Shown here: positions 1 to 9,191 of the stretch, one piece after another
How the letters are laid out: each line of letters begins with the position of its first letter
Position numbering within the stretch: position 1 is the stretch's first letter
Source: Paenacidovorax caeni
GTDB taxonomy: Bacteria; Pseudomonadota; Gammaproteobacteria; Burkholderiales; Burkholderiaceae_C
Assembly (NCBI RefSeq): GCF_001298675.1
Contig: NZ_CYIG01000008.1
Span: 41,063-105,062, forward strand
Reading direction: 5' to 3'
DNA: 64,000 bases
Program-made: the position numbers and the translations under genes
Notes under the pieces: model-generated
What the model was told of the DNA's origin: nothing
The model's input: only the letters and a program-made list of their open reading frames with translations
The model's database searches: none

Positions 1-1247
1 ACGACAAAGCCGCTGGCGCCATCAACGATGCCCTGAGCAGCTTTTCCAACTCGCTGATCTGGCTGATCGGTGTGTCGATCATGATTTCTCGCGGCATTAT
101 CAAAACCGGGCTGGGCGCGCGCATCGGCTACCTGTTTATTGCCGTATGGGGCAAGAAGACCATCGGCATTGCCTATTCACTGGCGCTGTCGGAGCTGATC
201 CTGGCGCCGGTCACGCCCAGCAACACGGCGCGCGGCGGCGGCATCATCCACCCCATCATGCGAGCCATCGCAGGCAGCTACGGCTCCGACCCTGAAAAGG
301 GCACGCAGGGGCGCATGGGCCGCTACCTGGCACTGACCAACTACCACGCCAACCCGATCACCTCGGCCATGTTCATCACCGCCACCGCGCCCAACCCGCT
401 GGTGGTCAAACTGATTGCCGACGTGACGGGCGCGCAAATCAGCCTGAGCTGGGGCACCTGGGCACTGGCCATGCTGTTGCCAGGGCTGGTCGCACTGGCG
501 GTGATGCCGCTCATCATCTACATGCTGCACCCGCCAGAAATCAAAAGCACGCCCAACGCCATGCAGTTCGCGCGCGAGAAGCTCAAGGAGCTGGGCCCGA
601 TCAGCCGTGGCGAGATCACGATGTTCGGTGTTTTCGCGGTGCTGCTGGTGCTGTGGGCCGGCGTTCCGACCTTTCTCTTCGGCCCCAGCGCGGCAGTGGA
701 CCCAACCACGACAGCCTTCATTGGCCTGTCACTGTGCCTGGTCACCGGGGTGCTGACCTGGGAAGACGTCATCAAGGAAAAGAGCGCCTGGGACACCATC
801 GTCTGGTTCGGCGCGCTGGTGATGATGGCCACCTTTCTCAACAAGCTCGGCCTGATTACCTGGTTTGCCAAGAGCATCGAAACCGGTATTGGCCACATGG
901 GCCTGAGCTGGGTGACCGCCAGCGCGCTGCTGATGCTGACCTACCTGTACGCGCACTACATGTTCGCCAGCACCACCGCCCACATCACCGCCATGTTCGC
1001 TGCGTTCTACGGCGCCGGCCTGGCCCTGGGCGCCCCCCCGCTGCCTTTCGCGCTGATGATGGCCGCGGCCTCCAACATCATGATGACGCTGACCCACTAC
1101 GCCACGGGCACCTCACCCGTCATCTTTGGTTCCGGCTACACCACACTGGGCGAATGGTGGAAGACCGGCTTCATCATGAGCCTGGCGCTCCTGGCCATCT
1201 GGCTGGTGGTGGGGGGCGTGTGGTGGAAGGTGCTGGGTTATTGGTGA
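1..1247 (+). CDS. DASS-family anion:Na+ or antiporter-type transporter (5' truncated by window)
   Basis: This is the 3' part of an integral membrane carrier for di- or tricarboxylates (divalent anion:Na+ symporter, CitT/TtdT type). The frame is open from the first bases of the window, so the true start lies upstream; about 414 codons are visible against roughly 470-490 in the family. The family's first SNT signature is seen as TPSNTARGG (about nt 207-233), and a second conserved loop, ATGTSPVIFGSG, lies near the C-terminus. Many hydrophobic segments alternate with short loops. A strong 11-bp-arm hairpin follows the stop. Substrate cannot be decided from sequence: citrate, succinate, tartrate or 2-oxoglutarate are all possible. 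The family call is secure. Confidence 0.88.
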   Translation, partial: DKAAGAINDALSSFSNSLIWLIGVSIMISRGIIKTGLGARIGYLFIAVWGKKTIGIAYSLALSELILAPVTPSNTARGGGIIHPIMRAIAGSYGSDPEKGTQGRMGRYLALTNYHANPITSAMFITATAPNPLVVKLIADVTGAQISLSWGTWALAMLLPGLVALAVMPLIIYMLHPPEIKSTPNAMQFAREKLKELGPISRGEITMFGVFAVLLVLWAGVPTFLFGPSAAVDPTTTAFIGLSLCLVTGVLTWEDVIKEKSAWDTIVWFGALVMMATFLNKLGLITWFAKSIETGIGHMGLSWVTASALLMLTYLYAHYMFASTTAHITAMFAAFYGAGLALGAPPLPFALMMAAASNIMMTLTHYATGTSPVIFGSGYTTLGEWWKTGFIMSLALLAIWLVVGGVWWKVLGYW

Positions 1248-1292
1248 GTTGGTGGCGGCCGGTGCGCCCAATCGCGTGATTCTCACTCCATC

Positions 1293-1324
1293 CAACAGGG
1301 GCACAGCGAGGGCTGCCCCTGTTG
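1293..1324 (+). terminator. Hairpin terminator after the DASS transporter
   Basis: Perfect 11-bp inverted repeat (CAACAGGGGCA / TGCCCCTGTTG, arms 1293-1303 and 1314-1324) 46 bases after the transporter stop. Only a weak T run follows, so termination is likely but not proven. It also sits downstream of the convergent acyltransferase gene. Confidence 0.55.
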
Positions 1325-1367
1325 CTTGCACCTACTCATTGATACTTTCATGCCGATGCCCGACGCA

Positions 1368-2588
1368 TCACAGAGGCATGCTATTGATTCTTCTCGTAAA
1401 CCTATCTCTTACCCTAGAAATGGGAAGCTCGAATCTATAGAAAACAACCGAAGAAACCGCATAGACAACAAAAAGCCAGAAGAATACAAAAAACCAAACC
1501 TCTACCACACCAGAGCGAGTGTCAATGTTGAAAAAATGCCGGATTAAGAACAACAATGGCATATGAGATAGATAAATCGTATAAGAATAAAGGCTTATTT
1601 TTTCAACGAATTTCCCGAAATAATTTTCCACAAATGCATGCACCGGCATTTTCGTCAACCATGGCAAGATCATGGCTGTACCAACGGAAAGCAAAGTAAT
1701 AGAAATGCAATTGACAACCCTGGAAAAAAGACCCTGCCCCCAGGCTCCAGGATCCAGCAAAATCCACAAAAAATACATTCCAAGCAGCGTTGCAGCAACT
1801 CCCAGAATAGCGAGCAACCTAGAATATTTATCCCAAAAATCCTTGTACCAATTGTTCACTATCGCAGCAAGAACCCCCCAGCCTGTTGCGTCCAAATGGT
1901 AAAGCGTAACGCGGCGAATCTCCAGATCCCACTCCCACACATCAAGCACGGGCGGATAAATAAAACGTGCGCAGGCTGGCAAGACGATCAAAACACCGGC
2001 CGTCAGCAAAAAGCAATGCCTATTCTCCATCTTCTTTGCCAAAAAGAACAAACCAATAATTATTGGCATAAGAAAATAAAACCACTCATCGAGCGCAAGC
2101 GACCATGACTCGCCAAAAAAATTATCCGAGACATCGCCACTAAAAAGGTTCTGAGAAAATACTAAAAACTCCCATGTAAACCAGCCCTTCTCAATCCCAA
2201 AGGCCACTAGAAGCCAATTAACCACCAAAAATAAATAATATGACGGCAACGTTCTAAACCAGCGCCGCATCCAGAAATCTTTACTACATTGCCACCATGA
2301 ATCGCTTTTTGAAAAGCTCCTGATCATGATGGTACCAATCAGGAAACCACTCAAAACAAAAAGCCATTCAATCGATATGACAGACTGCAGGCTAATCTTC
2401 GCAAGGACGCCCTCCCACGCAGAGGTCTCGGTGTAAATAAAGAAATTAATGAATGCATGATTCGCCAGGACGATAAAAATCGCCATGGTCCGCAAATAAT
2501 CAAGCCCAGCATTTCTCGCAACCCTGCCCGCCTTGGATTCTTTAATTTGATTCATATCCCCGCATGCTTCAACAATCACACCCGGCAT
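1368..2588 (-). CDS. Acyltransferase 3 family membrane protein
   Basis: Predicted integral membrane O-acyltransferase that would move an acyl group (often acetyl) onto a surface sugar such as O-antigen, exopolysaccharide or peptidoglycan. The 406-residue product starts GLDYLRTMAIFIV and contains the family R-x10-H pair (Arg33...His44), followed by about ten hydrophobic segments; length fits the acyltransferase_3 family. A second possible start is the Met at 2555. The gene is clearly AT-rich with many A- and T-ending codons, unlike the GC-rich genes on both sides, which suggests horizontal acquisition. It is a lone gene with no glycan operon beside it, so the acceptor cannot be inferred. Confidence 0.85.
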   Translation of the reverse strand: MPGVIVEACGDMNQIKESKAGRVARNAGLDYLRTMAIFIVLANHAFINFFIYTETSAWEGVLAKISLQSVISIEWLFVLSGFLIGTIMIRSFSKSDSWWQCSKDFWMRRWFRTLPSYYLFLVVNWLLVAFGIEKGWFTWEFLVFSQNLFSGDVSDNFFGESWSLALDEWFYFLMPIIIGLFFLAKKMENRHCFLLTAGVLIVLPACARFIYPPVLDVWEWDLEIRRVTLYHLDATGWGVLAAIVNNWYKDFWDKYSRLLAILGVAATLLGMYFLWILLDPGAWGQGLFSRVVNCISITLLSVGTAMILPWLTKMPVHAFVENYFGKFVEKISLYSYTIYLSHMPLLFLIRHFFNIDTRSGVVEVWFFVFFWLFVVYAVSSVVFYRFELPISRVRDRFTRRINSMPL

Positions 2589-2689
2589 TCATGCTTCACA
2601 AAAAACAGAACGCATAACCAAGAAGCAACATGTCTCCATGTTCATAGCTTCTAGCGTTTCCACAGAAAGCGCCGGAAGCCCAAAACACC

Positions 2690-3538
2690 TCACACCGATA
2701 AAACCACCTGCGCCACCGGCGCATAGCCATGGTTGAGCGGCCCATGCCCGTGCCCCGTGCGCACGGCGGCGCCAGCCTCGATGGCCCCCAGAATGTAGGC
2801 GCGCGCGCGCGCCACGGCCTCGGGCAGCGCGTGGCCCAGCGCCAGGTGCGCAGCAATGGCCGACGACAACGTGCAGCCGGTGCCATGCCCGTTGTGCGTG
2901 GCGATACGCGCCGACCCAAAGCGGGTGAGGCGGCCATCGGGCAAGGCCAGTACGTCCACCACCTCGTCCCCCGGCAAGTGCCCCCCCTTGAGCAGTGCGG
3001 CGCGTGCGCCCAGCGCCAGCAGGCCACGCGCCGCATCATCCAGCGCCGCGATACCGCCAATGGGCTGGCCCAGCAGCAGTGCCGCCTCGTCCAGGTTGGG
3101 CGTGACCACCTCGGCCAGCGGGAACAGATCGCGCACCAGCACGGCCACGGTTTCCTGGGCAATCAGGCGGTCACCGCTGGTGGCCACCATCACCGGGTCG
3201 AGCACCACGTGCGGCAGTTGGTGGCGGCGGATGGCGTCGGCCACCACCTGCACCACTTCGGGCGAGGCCAGCATGCCGATCTTCACGGCGTCAACACCGA
3301 TGTCCTCAACCACGGCGTCGATCTGCGCACGCAGCATGTCGGGCGGTATGCCGTGGATGCCGCGCACACCCTGCGTGTTCTGCGCCGTGATGGCCGTAAT
3401 CGCGGTCATGCCGTAGCAGCCCAGCGCGCTGAAGGTCTTGAGATCGGCCTGGATGCCGGCGCCGCCACCGCTGTCGGAGCCGGCGATGGAAAGCACGCGC
3501 GCATAGCGCGGCAGCGAAGTCGGTTTTTCTTGCGTCAT
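2690..3538 (-). CDS. thiD: Hydroxymethylpyrimidine/phosphomethylpyrimidine kinase
   Basis: Phosphorylates 4-amino-5-hydroxymethyl-2-methylpyrimidine (HMP) and then HMP-P, giving HMP-PP for thiamine phosphate synthesis. The 282-residue product has the ribokinase-like N-terminus VLSIAGSDSGGGAGIQADLK, the GMTAITAITAQNT segment, the DPVMVATSG motif and the C-terminal GTGCTLSSAIAA anion-hole motif with its catalytic Cys/Ser region. The frame is open far upstream, but the kinase fold begins just after the ATG at 3538, so the longer reading is rejected. It is transcribed divergently from the riboswitch-led thiOSGE operon; the 5' ends face each other across about 60 bp. The TPP aptamer itself is on the opposite strand. 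Confidence 0.95.
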   Translation of the reverse strand: MTQEKPTSLPRYARVLSIAGSDSGGGAGIQADLKTFSALGCYGMTAITAITAQNTQGVRGIHGIPPDMLRAQIDAVVEDIGVDAVKIGMLASPEVVQVVADAIRRHQLPHVVLDPVMVATSGDRLIAQETVAVLVRDLFPLAEVVTPNLDEAALLLGQPIGGIAALDDAARGLLALGARAALLKGGHLPGDEVVDVLALPDGRLTRFGSARIATHNGHGTGCTLSSAIAAHLALGHALPEAVARARAYILGAIEAGAAVRTGHGHGPLNHGYAPVAQVVLSV

Positions 3539-3597
3539 GGCAAAAATTATCGACGGTAAGGACTCTCGCGCCGTGCTGTAATTTGCGCCACGGACGA

Positions 3598-3680
3598 AAC
3601 AGGGGTGTCCCGGCTGCACAGGCTGGCGACTGAGAAAGACCCTCGGCACCCGATCCAGGTCATGCTGGCGTGGGGAGTTT
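3598..3680 (+). promoter_or_regulatory. TPP riboswitch (thi box) upstream of thiO
   Basis: The segment reads in the order expected for the thiamine pyrophosphate aptamer: GGGGTGTCCC, then CTGAGA (3630-3635) followed by AGACCC, then CCGATCCAGGTCATGCTGGCG and GGGGA. These match the conserved P2/J3-2 CUGAGA bulge and the ACCUGAUCYGG...CCAGCG...GGGA 3' arm. It lies 78 bp before the thiO start, so TPP binding should repress thiOSGE, either at translation initiation or by premature termination. No obvious intrinsic terminator with a T run follows, which favours translational or Rho-linked control. Confidence 0.9.
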
Positions 3681-3757
3681 TCACCAGTACAGCGCTGCCA
3701 TGGCACGCCCGCGTTTTGTCCCTTTGCCTGACTCTTCGGACTGCGGACACCAACGCC

Positions 3758-4855
3758 ATGCATACCCTCGCTGCCTCCTCCTCCATCACCCTCCTCGGCG
3801 CCGGCCTGCTGGGCCGCCTGCTGGCCACCAGCCTGGCACGCCAGGGCCACCGCGTGCAAATTTTTGAAGCCGGCGGCCCCGAAGGCGTGGGCTCCGCCGC
3901 GTACGTGGCGGCCGCCATGCTGGCACCCCTGGCCGAATCGGCCGTGACCGAGCCTGGCGTGGTGCGCATGGGCCAGCACGCGCTGGAACGCTGGCCCGCG
4001 TTGCTCGCCCAGTTGCCTGCGCCGGTGTACTTCCAGCGCAACGGCACGCTGATCGTCTGGCACCGCCAGGACACGCCCGACGCGCTGCGCCTGCGCGGCC
4101 TGCTGGAGCGCACCCAGACCCTGCTCCCCACCCTGCCCCACATGCAGACGCTCGACGCCGAGGGCCTGGCACAGGCCGAACCCGCGCTGGCGCACCGCTT
4201 CGGCCAGGGCCTGCTGCTGCCCGGCGAAGGCCAGCTCGACAACCGCCAGCTGCTGGCCGCGCTGGAGCAGGACATGCAGCAACTGGGCGTGCAGGTGCAC
4301 TGGCACAGCCCGCGCGAGGTGAGCGACTTTCGCCCTGGCGAGGCCGGCCAGCCCGACTGGGTGCTGGACTGCCGCGGTCTGGGTGCGCGCACGCAGTGGA
4401 GTGCCCTGCGCGGCGTGCGGGGCGAGGTGCTGCGCATCCATGCGCCCGAGGTCACGCTGGTACGCCCCACGCGCCTGGTGCACCCGCGCTATTCGATCTA
4501 CATTGCGCCCAAAGAAAACCACCTGTTTGTCATCGGTGCCACCGAGATCGAGTCTGACGACCGCTCGCCCATGAGCGTGCGCTCGGCGCTGGAGCTGCTC
4601 AGCGCCGTCTACACCGTGCACAGTGGCTTCGCCGAGGGGCGCATCCTGGAAATGAACACACAATGCCGCCCCACCCTGCCGGACAACCTGCCTGCCATCC
4701 GCATGCCGCAGCCACGGGTCATGGAAATCAACGGCATGTACCGCCACGGCTTCATGATCGCCCCGGCACTGCACGACGTGGCACTGGAGCTGCTGGAGCA
4801 GGGACAATCGGCCCTCGCCCCGCAATTCGACCTGTCTCTGCAATACACCGCATGA
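3758..4855 (+). CDS. thiO: Glycine oxidase / FAD-dependent oxidoreductase
   Basis: Oxidises glycine to iminoacetate (dehydroglycine) for assembly of the thiazole ring of thiamine. The 365-residue product opens with a dinucleotide-binding motif, SITLLGAGLLGRLLA (GxGxxG), followed by the acidic end of the second beta strand (QIFEAGG), and has the DAO-family C-terminus with RPTLPDNLP and GMYRHGFMIAP. The ATG at 3758 is chosen because the Rossmann motif begins 10 residues later; an earlier in-frame start would lie within the riboswitch. It is the first gene of the riboswitch-controlled operon, and its stop overlaps the thiS start (ATGA at 4852-4855), indicating translational coupling. Confidence 0.92.
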   Translation: MHTLAASSSITLLGAGLLGRLLATSLARQGHRVQIFEAGGPEGVGSAAYVAAAMLAPLAESAVTEPGVVRMGQHALERWPALLAQLPAPVYFQRNGTLIVWHRQDTPDALRLRGLLERTQTLLPTLPHMQTLDAEGLAQAEPALAHRFGQGLLLPGEGQLDNRQLLAALEQDMQQLGVQVHWHSPREVSDFRPGEAGQPDWVLDCRGLGARTQWSALRGVRGEVLRIHAPEVTLVRPTRLVHPRYSIYIAPKENHLFVIGATEIESDDRSPMSVRSALELLSAVYTVHSGFAEGRILEMNTQCRPTLPDNLPAIRMPQPRVMEINGMYRHGFMIAPALHDVALELLEQGQSALAPQFDLSLQYTA

Positions 4856-5049
4856 ACGTCATCATCAACCAGCAAGCCACCACGCTGCCCGCACACGCCA
4901 CGGTGCAGGATGCGCTCGCCACCCTCTCCGCACGCCCGCCCTTCGCGGTCGCCGTGAACACACGCTTCGTACCCAACACGCAGTACGCCAGCCACACGCT
5001 GCACGAGGGCGACCGCATGGAAGTGATCGCCCCCGTGACCGGCGGCTGA
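4852..5049 (+). CDS. thiS: Sulfur carrier protein ThiS
   Basis: Small ubiquitin-like sulfur carrier. Its C-terminal Gly-Gly is adenylated and converted to a thiocarboxylate that donates sulfur to thiazole synthesis. The product is 65 residues, typical for ThiS, begins MNVIINQQATTLPA and ends in VIAPVTGG, with the diagnostic GG terminus visible. The start overlaps the thiO stop by four bases. A copy of the dispersed palindromic repeat separates it from thiG. Confidence 0.95.
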   Translation: MNVIINQQATTLPAHATVQDALATLSARPPFAVAVNTRFVPNTQYASHTLHEGDRMEVIAPVTGG

Positions 5050-5066
5050 AATTTCAAGTCAAATTG

Positions 5067-5107
5067 GCCTCCAGCGCTTACCAGGAAAGCGCTAGCAGCT
5101 ATCAAAA
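5067..5107. repeat. Dispersed palindromic repeat, copy 1 (thiS-thiG)
   Basis: GGCCTCCAGCGCTTACC ... AAGCGCTAGCAGCTATCAA, an imperfect palindrome between thiS and thiG. It belongs to the repeat family described at 49950-50013 and lies inside an operon, so it may form an RNA hairpin between two coding regions. Confidence 0.8.
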
Positions 5108-5119
5108 CCATAGAAAGCC

Positions 5120-5932
5120 ATGAACCCGCTCACCCCGCCAACCGACCCGCTGATCCTCTACGGGCACACCTTCACCAGCCGCCTGCTGCTGGGCACTGCC
5201 CGCTATCCCTCGCCCGCCGTGCTTGAAGCCGCCGTGCAGTGCGCACGCCCGGCCATGGTCACGGCCTCGCTGCGCCGCCAGGGCATCAACGCCACGAACG
5301 CTGGCGAGAGCTTCTGGGAGCTGCTCAAGCGCCTGAACGTGCCCGTGCTGCCCAACACCGCAGGCTGCCACAGCGTGCAAGAGGCCGTGACCACGGCGCA
5401 AATGGCGCGTGAGGTGTTCGGCACGCCCTGGATCAAGCTCGAGGTCATCGGCGACGACTACACCCTGCAGCCCGACACGCTGAATCTGGTGGAGGCTGCC
5501 TCGCTGCTCATCAAGGACGGCTTCCTGGTGCTGCCCTACACCACCGACGACCTGGTGCTGTGCCAGCGCCTGGTGGACGTGGGCTGCCAGGCCGTCATGC
5601 CCTGGGCCGCCCCCATTGGTACCGGCCGCGGCCCACAAAACCCCTACGCGCTGCAAACGCTGCGCGAGCGCCTGCCGGTGCCGCTGCTGGTCGATGCCGG
5701 CCTGGGCCTGCCCTCGCACGCCTGCCAAGTGATGGAGTGGGGCTTCGATGGGGTACTGCTCAACACTGCCGTGGCCTTGTCGCAAGACCCCGTGGCCATG
5801 GCCAGCGCCTTTGCCAACGCCGTGGCCGCCGGCCGCGCCGCACACCGCGCCGGTGCCATGGCGCCGCAGCAAGCCGCGCAGCCCAGCACCCCGGTGCTCG
5901 GCACGCCCTTCTGGCACCACGACAAGGCATGA
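5120..5932 (+). CDS. thiG: Thiazole synthase
   Basis: Condenses 1-deoxy-D-xylulose 5-phosphate, dehydroglycine and ThiS-thiocarboxylate into thiazole phosphate. The 270-residue product has the ThiG TIM-barrel signatures: [12 protein letters not shown] near the N-terminus, the Lys of [13 protein letters not shown] (Schiff-base lysine region, about residue 110), the [15 protein letters not shown] loop, and [14 protein letters not shown] followed by [12 protein letters not shown]. Third gene of the thiOSGE operon; its stop overlaps the first possible start of thiE (ATGA, 5929-5932). Confidence 0.96.
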   Translation: MNPLTPPTDPLILYGHTFTSRLLLGTARYPSPAVLEAAVQCARPAMVTASLRRQGINATNAGESFWELLKRLNVPVLPNTAGCHSVQEAVTTAQMAREVFGTPWIKLEVIGDDYTLQPDTLNLVEAASLLIKDGFLVLPYTTDDLVLCQRLVDVGCQAVMPWAAPIGTGRGPQNPYALQTLRERLPVPLLVDAGLGLPSHACQVMEWGFDGVLLNTAVALSQDPVAMASAFANAVAAGRAAHRAGAMAPQQAAQPSTPVLGTPFWHHDKA

Positions 5933-6846
5933 GCAGCATGCCCTCTCTCTCCGACTGGCGTGCCGGCGCGCAGGCCATCACCGCCGCGCATGGCGCGCGC
6001 TTTGCCGATTTCCCCGCACAGCCTGCGCCTGCGCCCACAAGCGATGACCCGGTGTACCGCGCTGCCCTGGCGGCTTGCAGCCAACTGGGCTTCATCGGCA
6101 TCGACGCCGAATGCCTGGCACAGGCCTGGATGCGCCAAAGCCAGCGCCTGGGCGCTTTCGATGCCACGCTGTGGCCCTGCAACCCGCAAGACTTTGGCGT
6201 ACAGGCGCGTGCCGAGCGCGCGGGCTTTCCTGCCTGCCCGCAGCGGCTGGGCCTGTATGCCGTGCTGCCCGACGCGGCGTGGGTCGGTCGCATGGCGCGT
6301 GCGGGCGTACCCACGGTGCAACTGCGCTTCAAGCATGAGGATCCGGCCGCCATTGCCCGGGAGGTGCGCGCTGCCGTGGCAGCCGTGCAGGGCACGCAGG
6401 CACTGCTGTTCATCAATGACCACTGGCGCGATGCCATGGCCGCAGGCGCCTACGGCGTGCACCTCGGGCAGGAAGACCTGGACGCCCTGGCGCCTGAGGA
6501 ACTGGCACAGCTGCGCGCTTCGGGACTGCGCCTGGGCGTGAGCACGCATGGCTACGCCGAGATGCTGCGCGCTGATGCCGTGGCGCCGAGCTACATCGCG
6601 CTGGGCGCCGTGTTCCCCACCACGCTGAAGAAAATGGCCACGGTGCCTCAAGGCGTAGCCCGTCTGGGCGGTTATGTGCAATTGATGCAGGGCTATCCGC
6701 TGGTGGCCATCGGCGGCATCGGTGCCGCGCAGTTTCCCGAAATCCTGGCCACCGGCGTGGGCTCAATCGCAGTGGTGCGTGCCCTGGTGCAGGCGCCCCA
6801 CCCAGAGCAGGCCGCCGCAGCGCTGCTGCAGCACATGCAAGGCTGA
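5929..6846 (+). CDS. thiE: Thiamine-phosphate synthase with N-terminal extension
   Basis: Joins HMP-PP and thiazole phosphate to give thiamine phosphate. The C-terminal part (about residues 105-305) is the ThiE barrel: [37 protein letters not shown], and [10 protein letters not shown] near the end. The first ~100 residues are an extra segment I cannot assign, rich in Ala, Trp and Cys; typical ThiE is about 210 residues. The start is either the ATG at 5929, coupled to the thiG stop, or the ATG at 5938. Catalysis by the C-terminal domain is secure; the role of the extension is unknown. Confidence 0.92.
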   Translation: MSSMPSLSDWRAGAQAITAAHGARFADFPAQPAPAPTSDDPVYRAALAACSQLGFIGIDAECLAQAWMRQSQRLGAFDATLWPCNPQDFGVQARAERAGFPACPQRLGLYAVLPDAAWVGRMARAGVPTVQLRFKHEDPAAIAREVRAAVAAVQGTQALLFINDHWRDAMAAGAYGVHLGQEDLDALAPEELAQLRASGLRLGVSTHGYAEMLRADAVAPSYIALGAVFPTTLKKMATVPQGVARLGGYVQLMQGYPLVAIGGIGAAQFPEILATGVGSIAVVRALVQAPHPEQAAAALLQHMQG

Positions 6847-6861
6847 GCCAGCCCGCTGCCG

Positions 6862-8991
6862 TTACGGTTTCGGCGGCCGCTCTTCGAGCTCGAAGCGCAG
6901 CTCGTACTTGTCGTCAAAGCCAAAACCCACCGCTTGCCCGGGCGCGGGCGGCGGCGTCACCGGCAACGCCGGCTGCCCAGCCCCTGCGTCGATCGTGGGT
7001 GGTTCGGTCAGATCGAGGTCCAGCAGCGACTCGGGCGGTGACGGTTCGGCCGGCGCCACGTCACGCGGCGCCAGGGTCAGGTCGTCGATCATGAAATCCA
7101 GCGGATCCAGCGCCAGCTTCTCCGGCGGCTGGGTCGACACGCGCCCCCAGTCGGGCTCCGCAGGCTGGACTTCGGGCAACACCGGCGCTGCGGGCGAACC
7201 CAGCGGCGTGGTGCGCTTGCGCGGCGGCGGCTCGCCTCGGGCGCTGGCCGGGGTGGTCTGCGCAATAGCGAGCAGCAACAGCAAATCGTCATAGGCCGCC
7301 AGGTCGAAGCGCGCTGCCGTGCCCGCACCGCCGCCTTCCTTCAGGAACAGGTAGCCTTCCAGCAGTGCCAGCACCGAAGGCGAAGTCCATTGCGCCTCAA
7401 TCTCGGCCAGTTCGTCGGTGTAGAACTCCAGCCCCTTGCCCTGTGTGCGGAACTGCGAGAACGCCGGCAGGTCGGCGTTGAAATGGCGCATGAATTGCGT
7501 GCGCAGCTGTGCAAAATCGTCTGCTCGGCCCAACTGGTGGTACAGGCGCAGCAACTCCAGGTAACTGAACGGCGACGTCTCGCCACGGTCGGCGATATGC
7601 TGCTTCAGCACCTCGATGGCCTGGTCGTGCTCGCCCACGGAGACGAAAAACTCGGCCTGCTGCAGGATGTCGAACAACTCCTCGGGGTTGACGATCTGCA
7701 GCCCCTGCAGCGCGCTGGCCGGGGCCACAGCAGGCACGGGCTCCGGGGCAGGCTCGAAGGCGTATGCCTCGGCGGTGGCGGGCTCCAACGGCAGCGTGGA
7801 GGGCGCGAGCTGCTCCGTCACTGGCATGCTGTGCACTTCGTCCTTCTCCAGCCAGGGGCTTGGAGGCTCGGGAGTGGCAGGCCGCGTCGGCACCGGGGCC
7901 TTATCGAGCGCCACCACATGGGCTACCGAGTCGTGCCAGGAACGCACGGCGTCACTTTCCTGGCGACGTATACGCACCCAGAGCCAGCCCAGCAACCCGG
8001 ACAGCAGCGCCAGCGCGCTACCCAGGCCGTACACCACGGTGGCGGAATAGCGGCCGCTTTCCTCCTGCGCCAGGCGCTCGCGCAGGAGGGCGGCATCCTG
8101 GCGCTCGCGCGCTGCCTGTGCCTTCATGCTGGCGATTTCTGCCTCCAGCGCGCGCACACGCTCCTGCCACGGTGCATCAGCCCCCTCTGCCTGCTGTGGG
8201 TCGGCACTGAGCGCCTTCCACAGCGCTGCGGCCTTGGCACGCTCTTCGTCCGTCGTCGGAGGCAACGCCGTGATCTCAGGGGTCAGCCGCAATGCGGCGG
8301 CCGGCGACTCGGCCAACAGCTGTTCCAGCGACTCCATCACCAGACGCGGACGCGGGGCGGGCTGCGAAGGCACCACCGCCGGCTTAGGCTGAACCTTGGG
8401 CTGGGGCTGGGGCTTGGGCTTGGGCTTAGGTTTAGCCGGGGCTGGCTGCACCTGCTGCAATGCACTTGACTCCGGTGCCTTGCGCGCCACAGGCTCCACC
8501 TCGGGCCGCACCGCAGGAAGTACCTGCGGCGCTACGGGGCGCGGTGCCACGGCGGCACGGTTGGCCGGAGCCGCTGCCAGACGCCCAATATCCACGGGAT
8601 CACCGCCCCTGGGCGACGTGTTGGGCAGCTCGGCCAGAAATGTGTAGGTGCGCGAAACACGCCCCATGCAGCCTGCCGTGATGGTGGCCGTGAGCACCGG
8701 CTCGCGGGCAATGGTGAACGCCTGCACGCGCACAGCCGAGGAATGCCCCGCGACTTCGGGCAACGGCACGACGCGCACCTGGGAAGGACTGATCGGAACG
8801 TCCCCCGACACCAGCTGCGCAGAAATGCAGGAAGAGGCCAGATCCACACCCGGGTCGGGCTGCACCTCGAAGGTCAAGTCAATGGGAGAGCCCAGCACCA
8901 CAACGCTGCGGCTGTTGCCAAGCGAAAGCGCTGCAGCGCTCAGCGCAACTGCATACAGGCTGGCCCCAATGATGACGTCACTTTTTTTCAC
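6862..8991 (-). CDS. FimV-like membrane protein with Pro/Lys-rich linker
   Basis: Large envelope protein resembling FimV/TspA proteins, which anchor polar machinery and bind peptidoglycan. The order seen is a hydrophobic N-terminal segment, a FimV-type N-terminal domain (SRSVVVLGSPIDLTFEV), a Pro/Lys/Gln tract (KPKPKPKPQPQP) around nt 8385-8445, a coiled coil of charged residues (nt ~8050-8160), one transmembrane helix (nt ~7985-8045), and a C-terminal tetratricopeptide-like region (EELFDILQQAEFFVSVGEHDQAIEVL). The frame is open to an ATG at 9066, but the GTG at 8991 gives a conventional signal-like start (KKSDVIIGAS), so I prefer it. Function is inferred only from this layout; it is a stand-alone gene. 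Confidence 0.7.
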   Translation of the reverse strand: MKKSDVIIGASLYAVALSAAALSLGNSRSVVVLGSPIDLTFEVQPDPGVDLASSCISAQLVSGDVPISPSQVRVVPLPEVAGHSSAVRVQAFTIAREPVLTATITAGCMGRVSRTYTFLAELPNTSPRGGDPVDIGRLAAAPANRAAVAPRPVAPQVLPAVRPEVEPVARKAPESSALQQVQPAPAKPKPKPKPQPQPKVQPKPAVVPSQPAPRPRLVMESLEQLLAESPAAALRLTPEITALPPTTDEERAKAAALWKALSADPQQAEGADAPWQERVRALEAEIASMKAQAARERQDAALLRERLAQEESGRYSATVVYGLGSALALLSGLLGWLWVRIRRQESDAVRSWHDSVAHVVALDKAPVPTRPATPEPPSPWLEKDEVHSMPVTEQLAPSTLPLEPATAEAYAFEPAPEPVPAVAPASALQGLQIVNPEELFDILQQAEFFVSVGEHDQAIEVLKQHIADRGETSPFSYLELLRLYHQLGRADDFAQLRTQFMRHFNADLPAFSQFRTQGKGLEFYTDELAEIEAQWTSPSVLALLEGYLFLKEGGGAGTAARFDLAAYDDLLLLLAIAQTTPASARGEPPPRKRTTPLGSPAAPVLPEVQPAEPDWGRVSTQPPEKLALDPLDFMIDDLTLAPRDVAPAEPSPPESLLDLDLTEPPTIDAGAGQPALPVTPPPAPGQAVGFGFDDKYELRFELEERPPKP

Positions 8992-9191
8992 AGCGGTTGC
9001 ATTTATTGAAATCTGATTCTGGCATACAAAGCCAGGGGCTGCTGCCGGATAACACGGCGGGGGCAACGCCTTTTCGCCCTTTCACCCGCCACGGACGCGC
9101 ACACCTGGGTGCACCAGACACGCACGCGACTCCACGCCCTCGTCCCTGACGCGACAATCCAGCGGCACTGTAGTCACCCAAAAGACAGACC

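Noticed and set aside
3539..4843. Long N-terminal extension of thiD running antisense to thiO
   Set aside because: Low-complexity Ala/Arg/Gly/His sequence with no motif; the kinase begins at the ATG at 3538 and thiO is conserved on the other strand.
7390..8469. Plus-strand 359-codon open frame opposite the FimV-like gene
   Set aside because: Composition is typical of an antisense shadow and no motif is visible; the minus-strand protein has recognisable domains.
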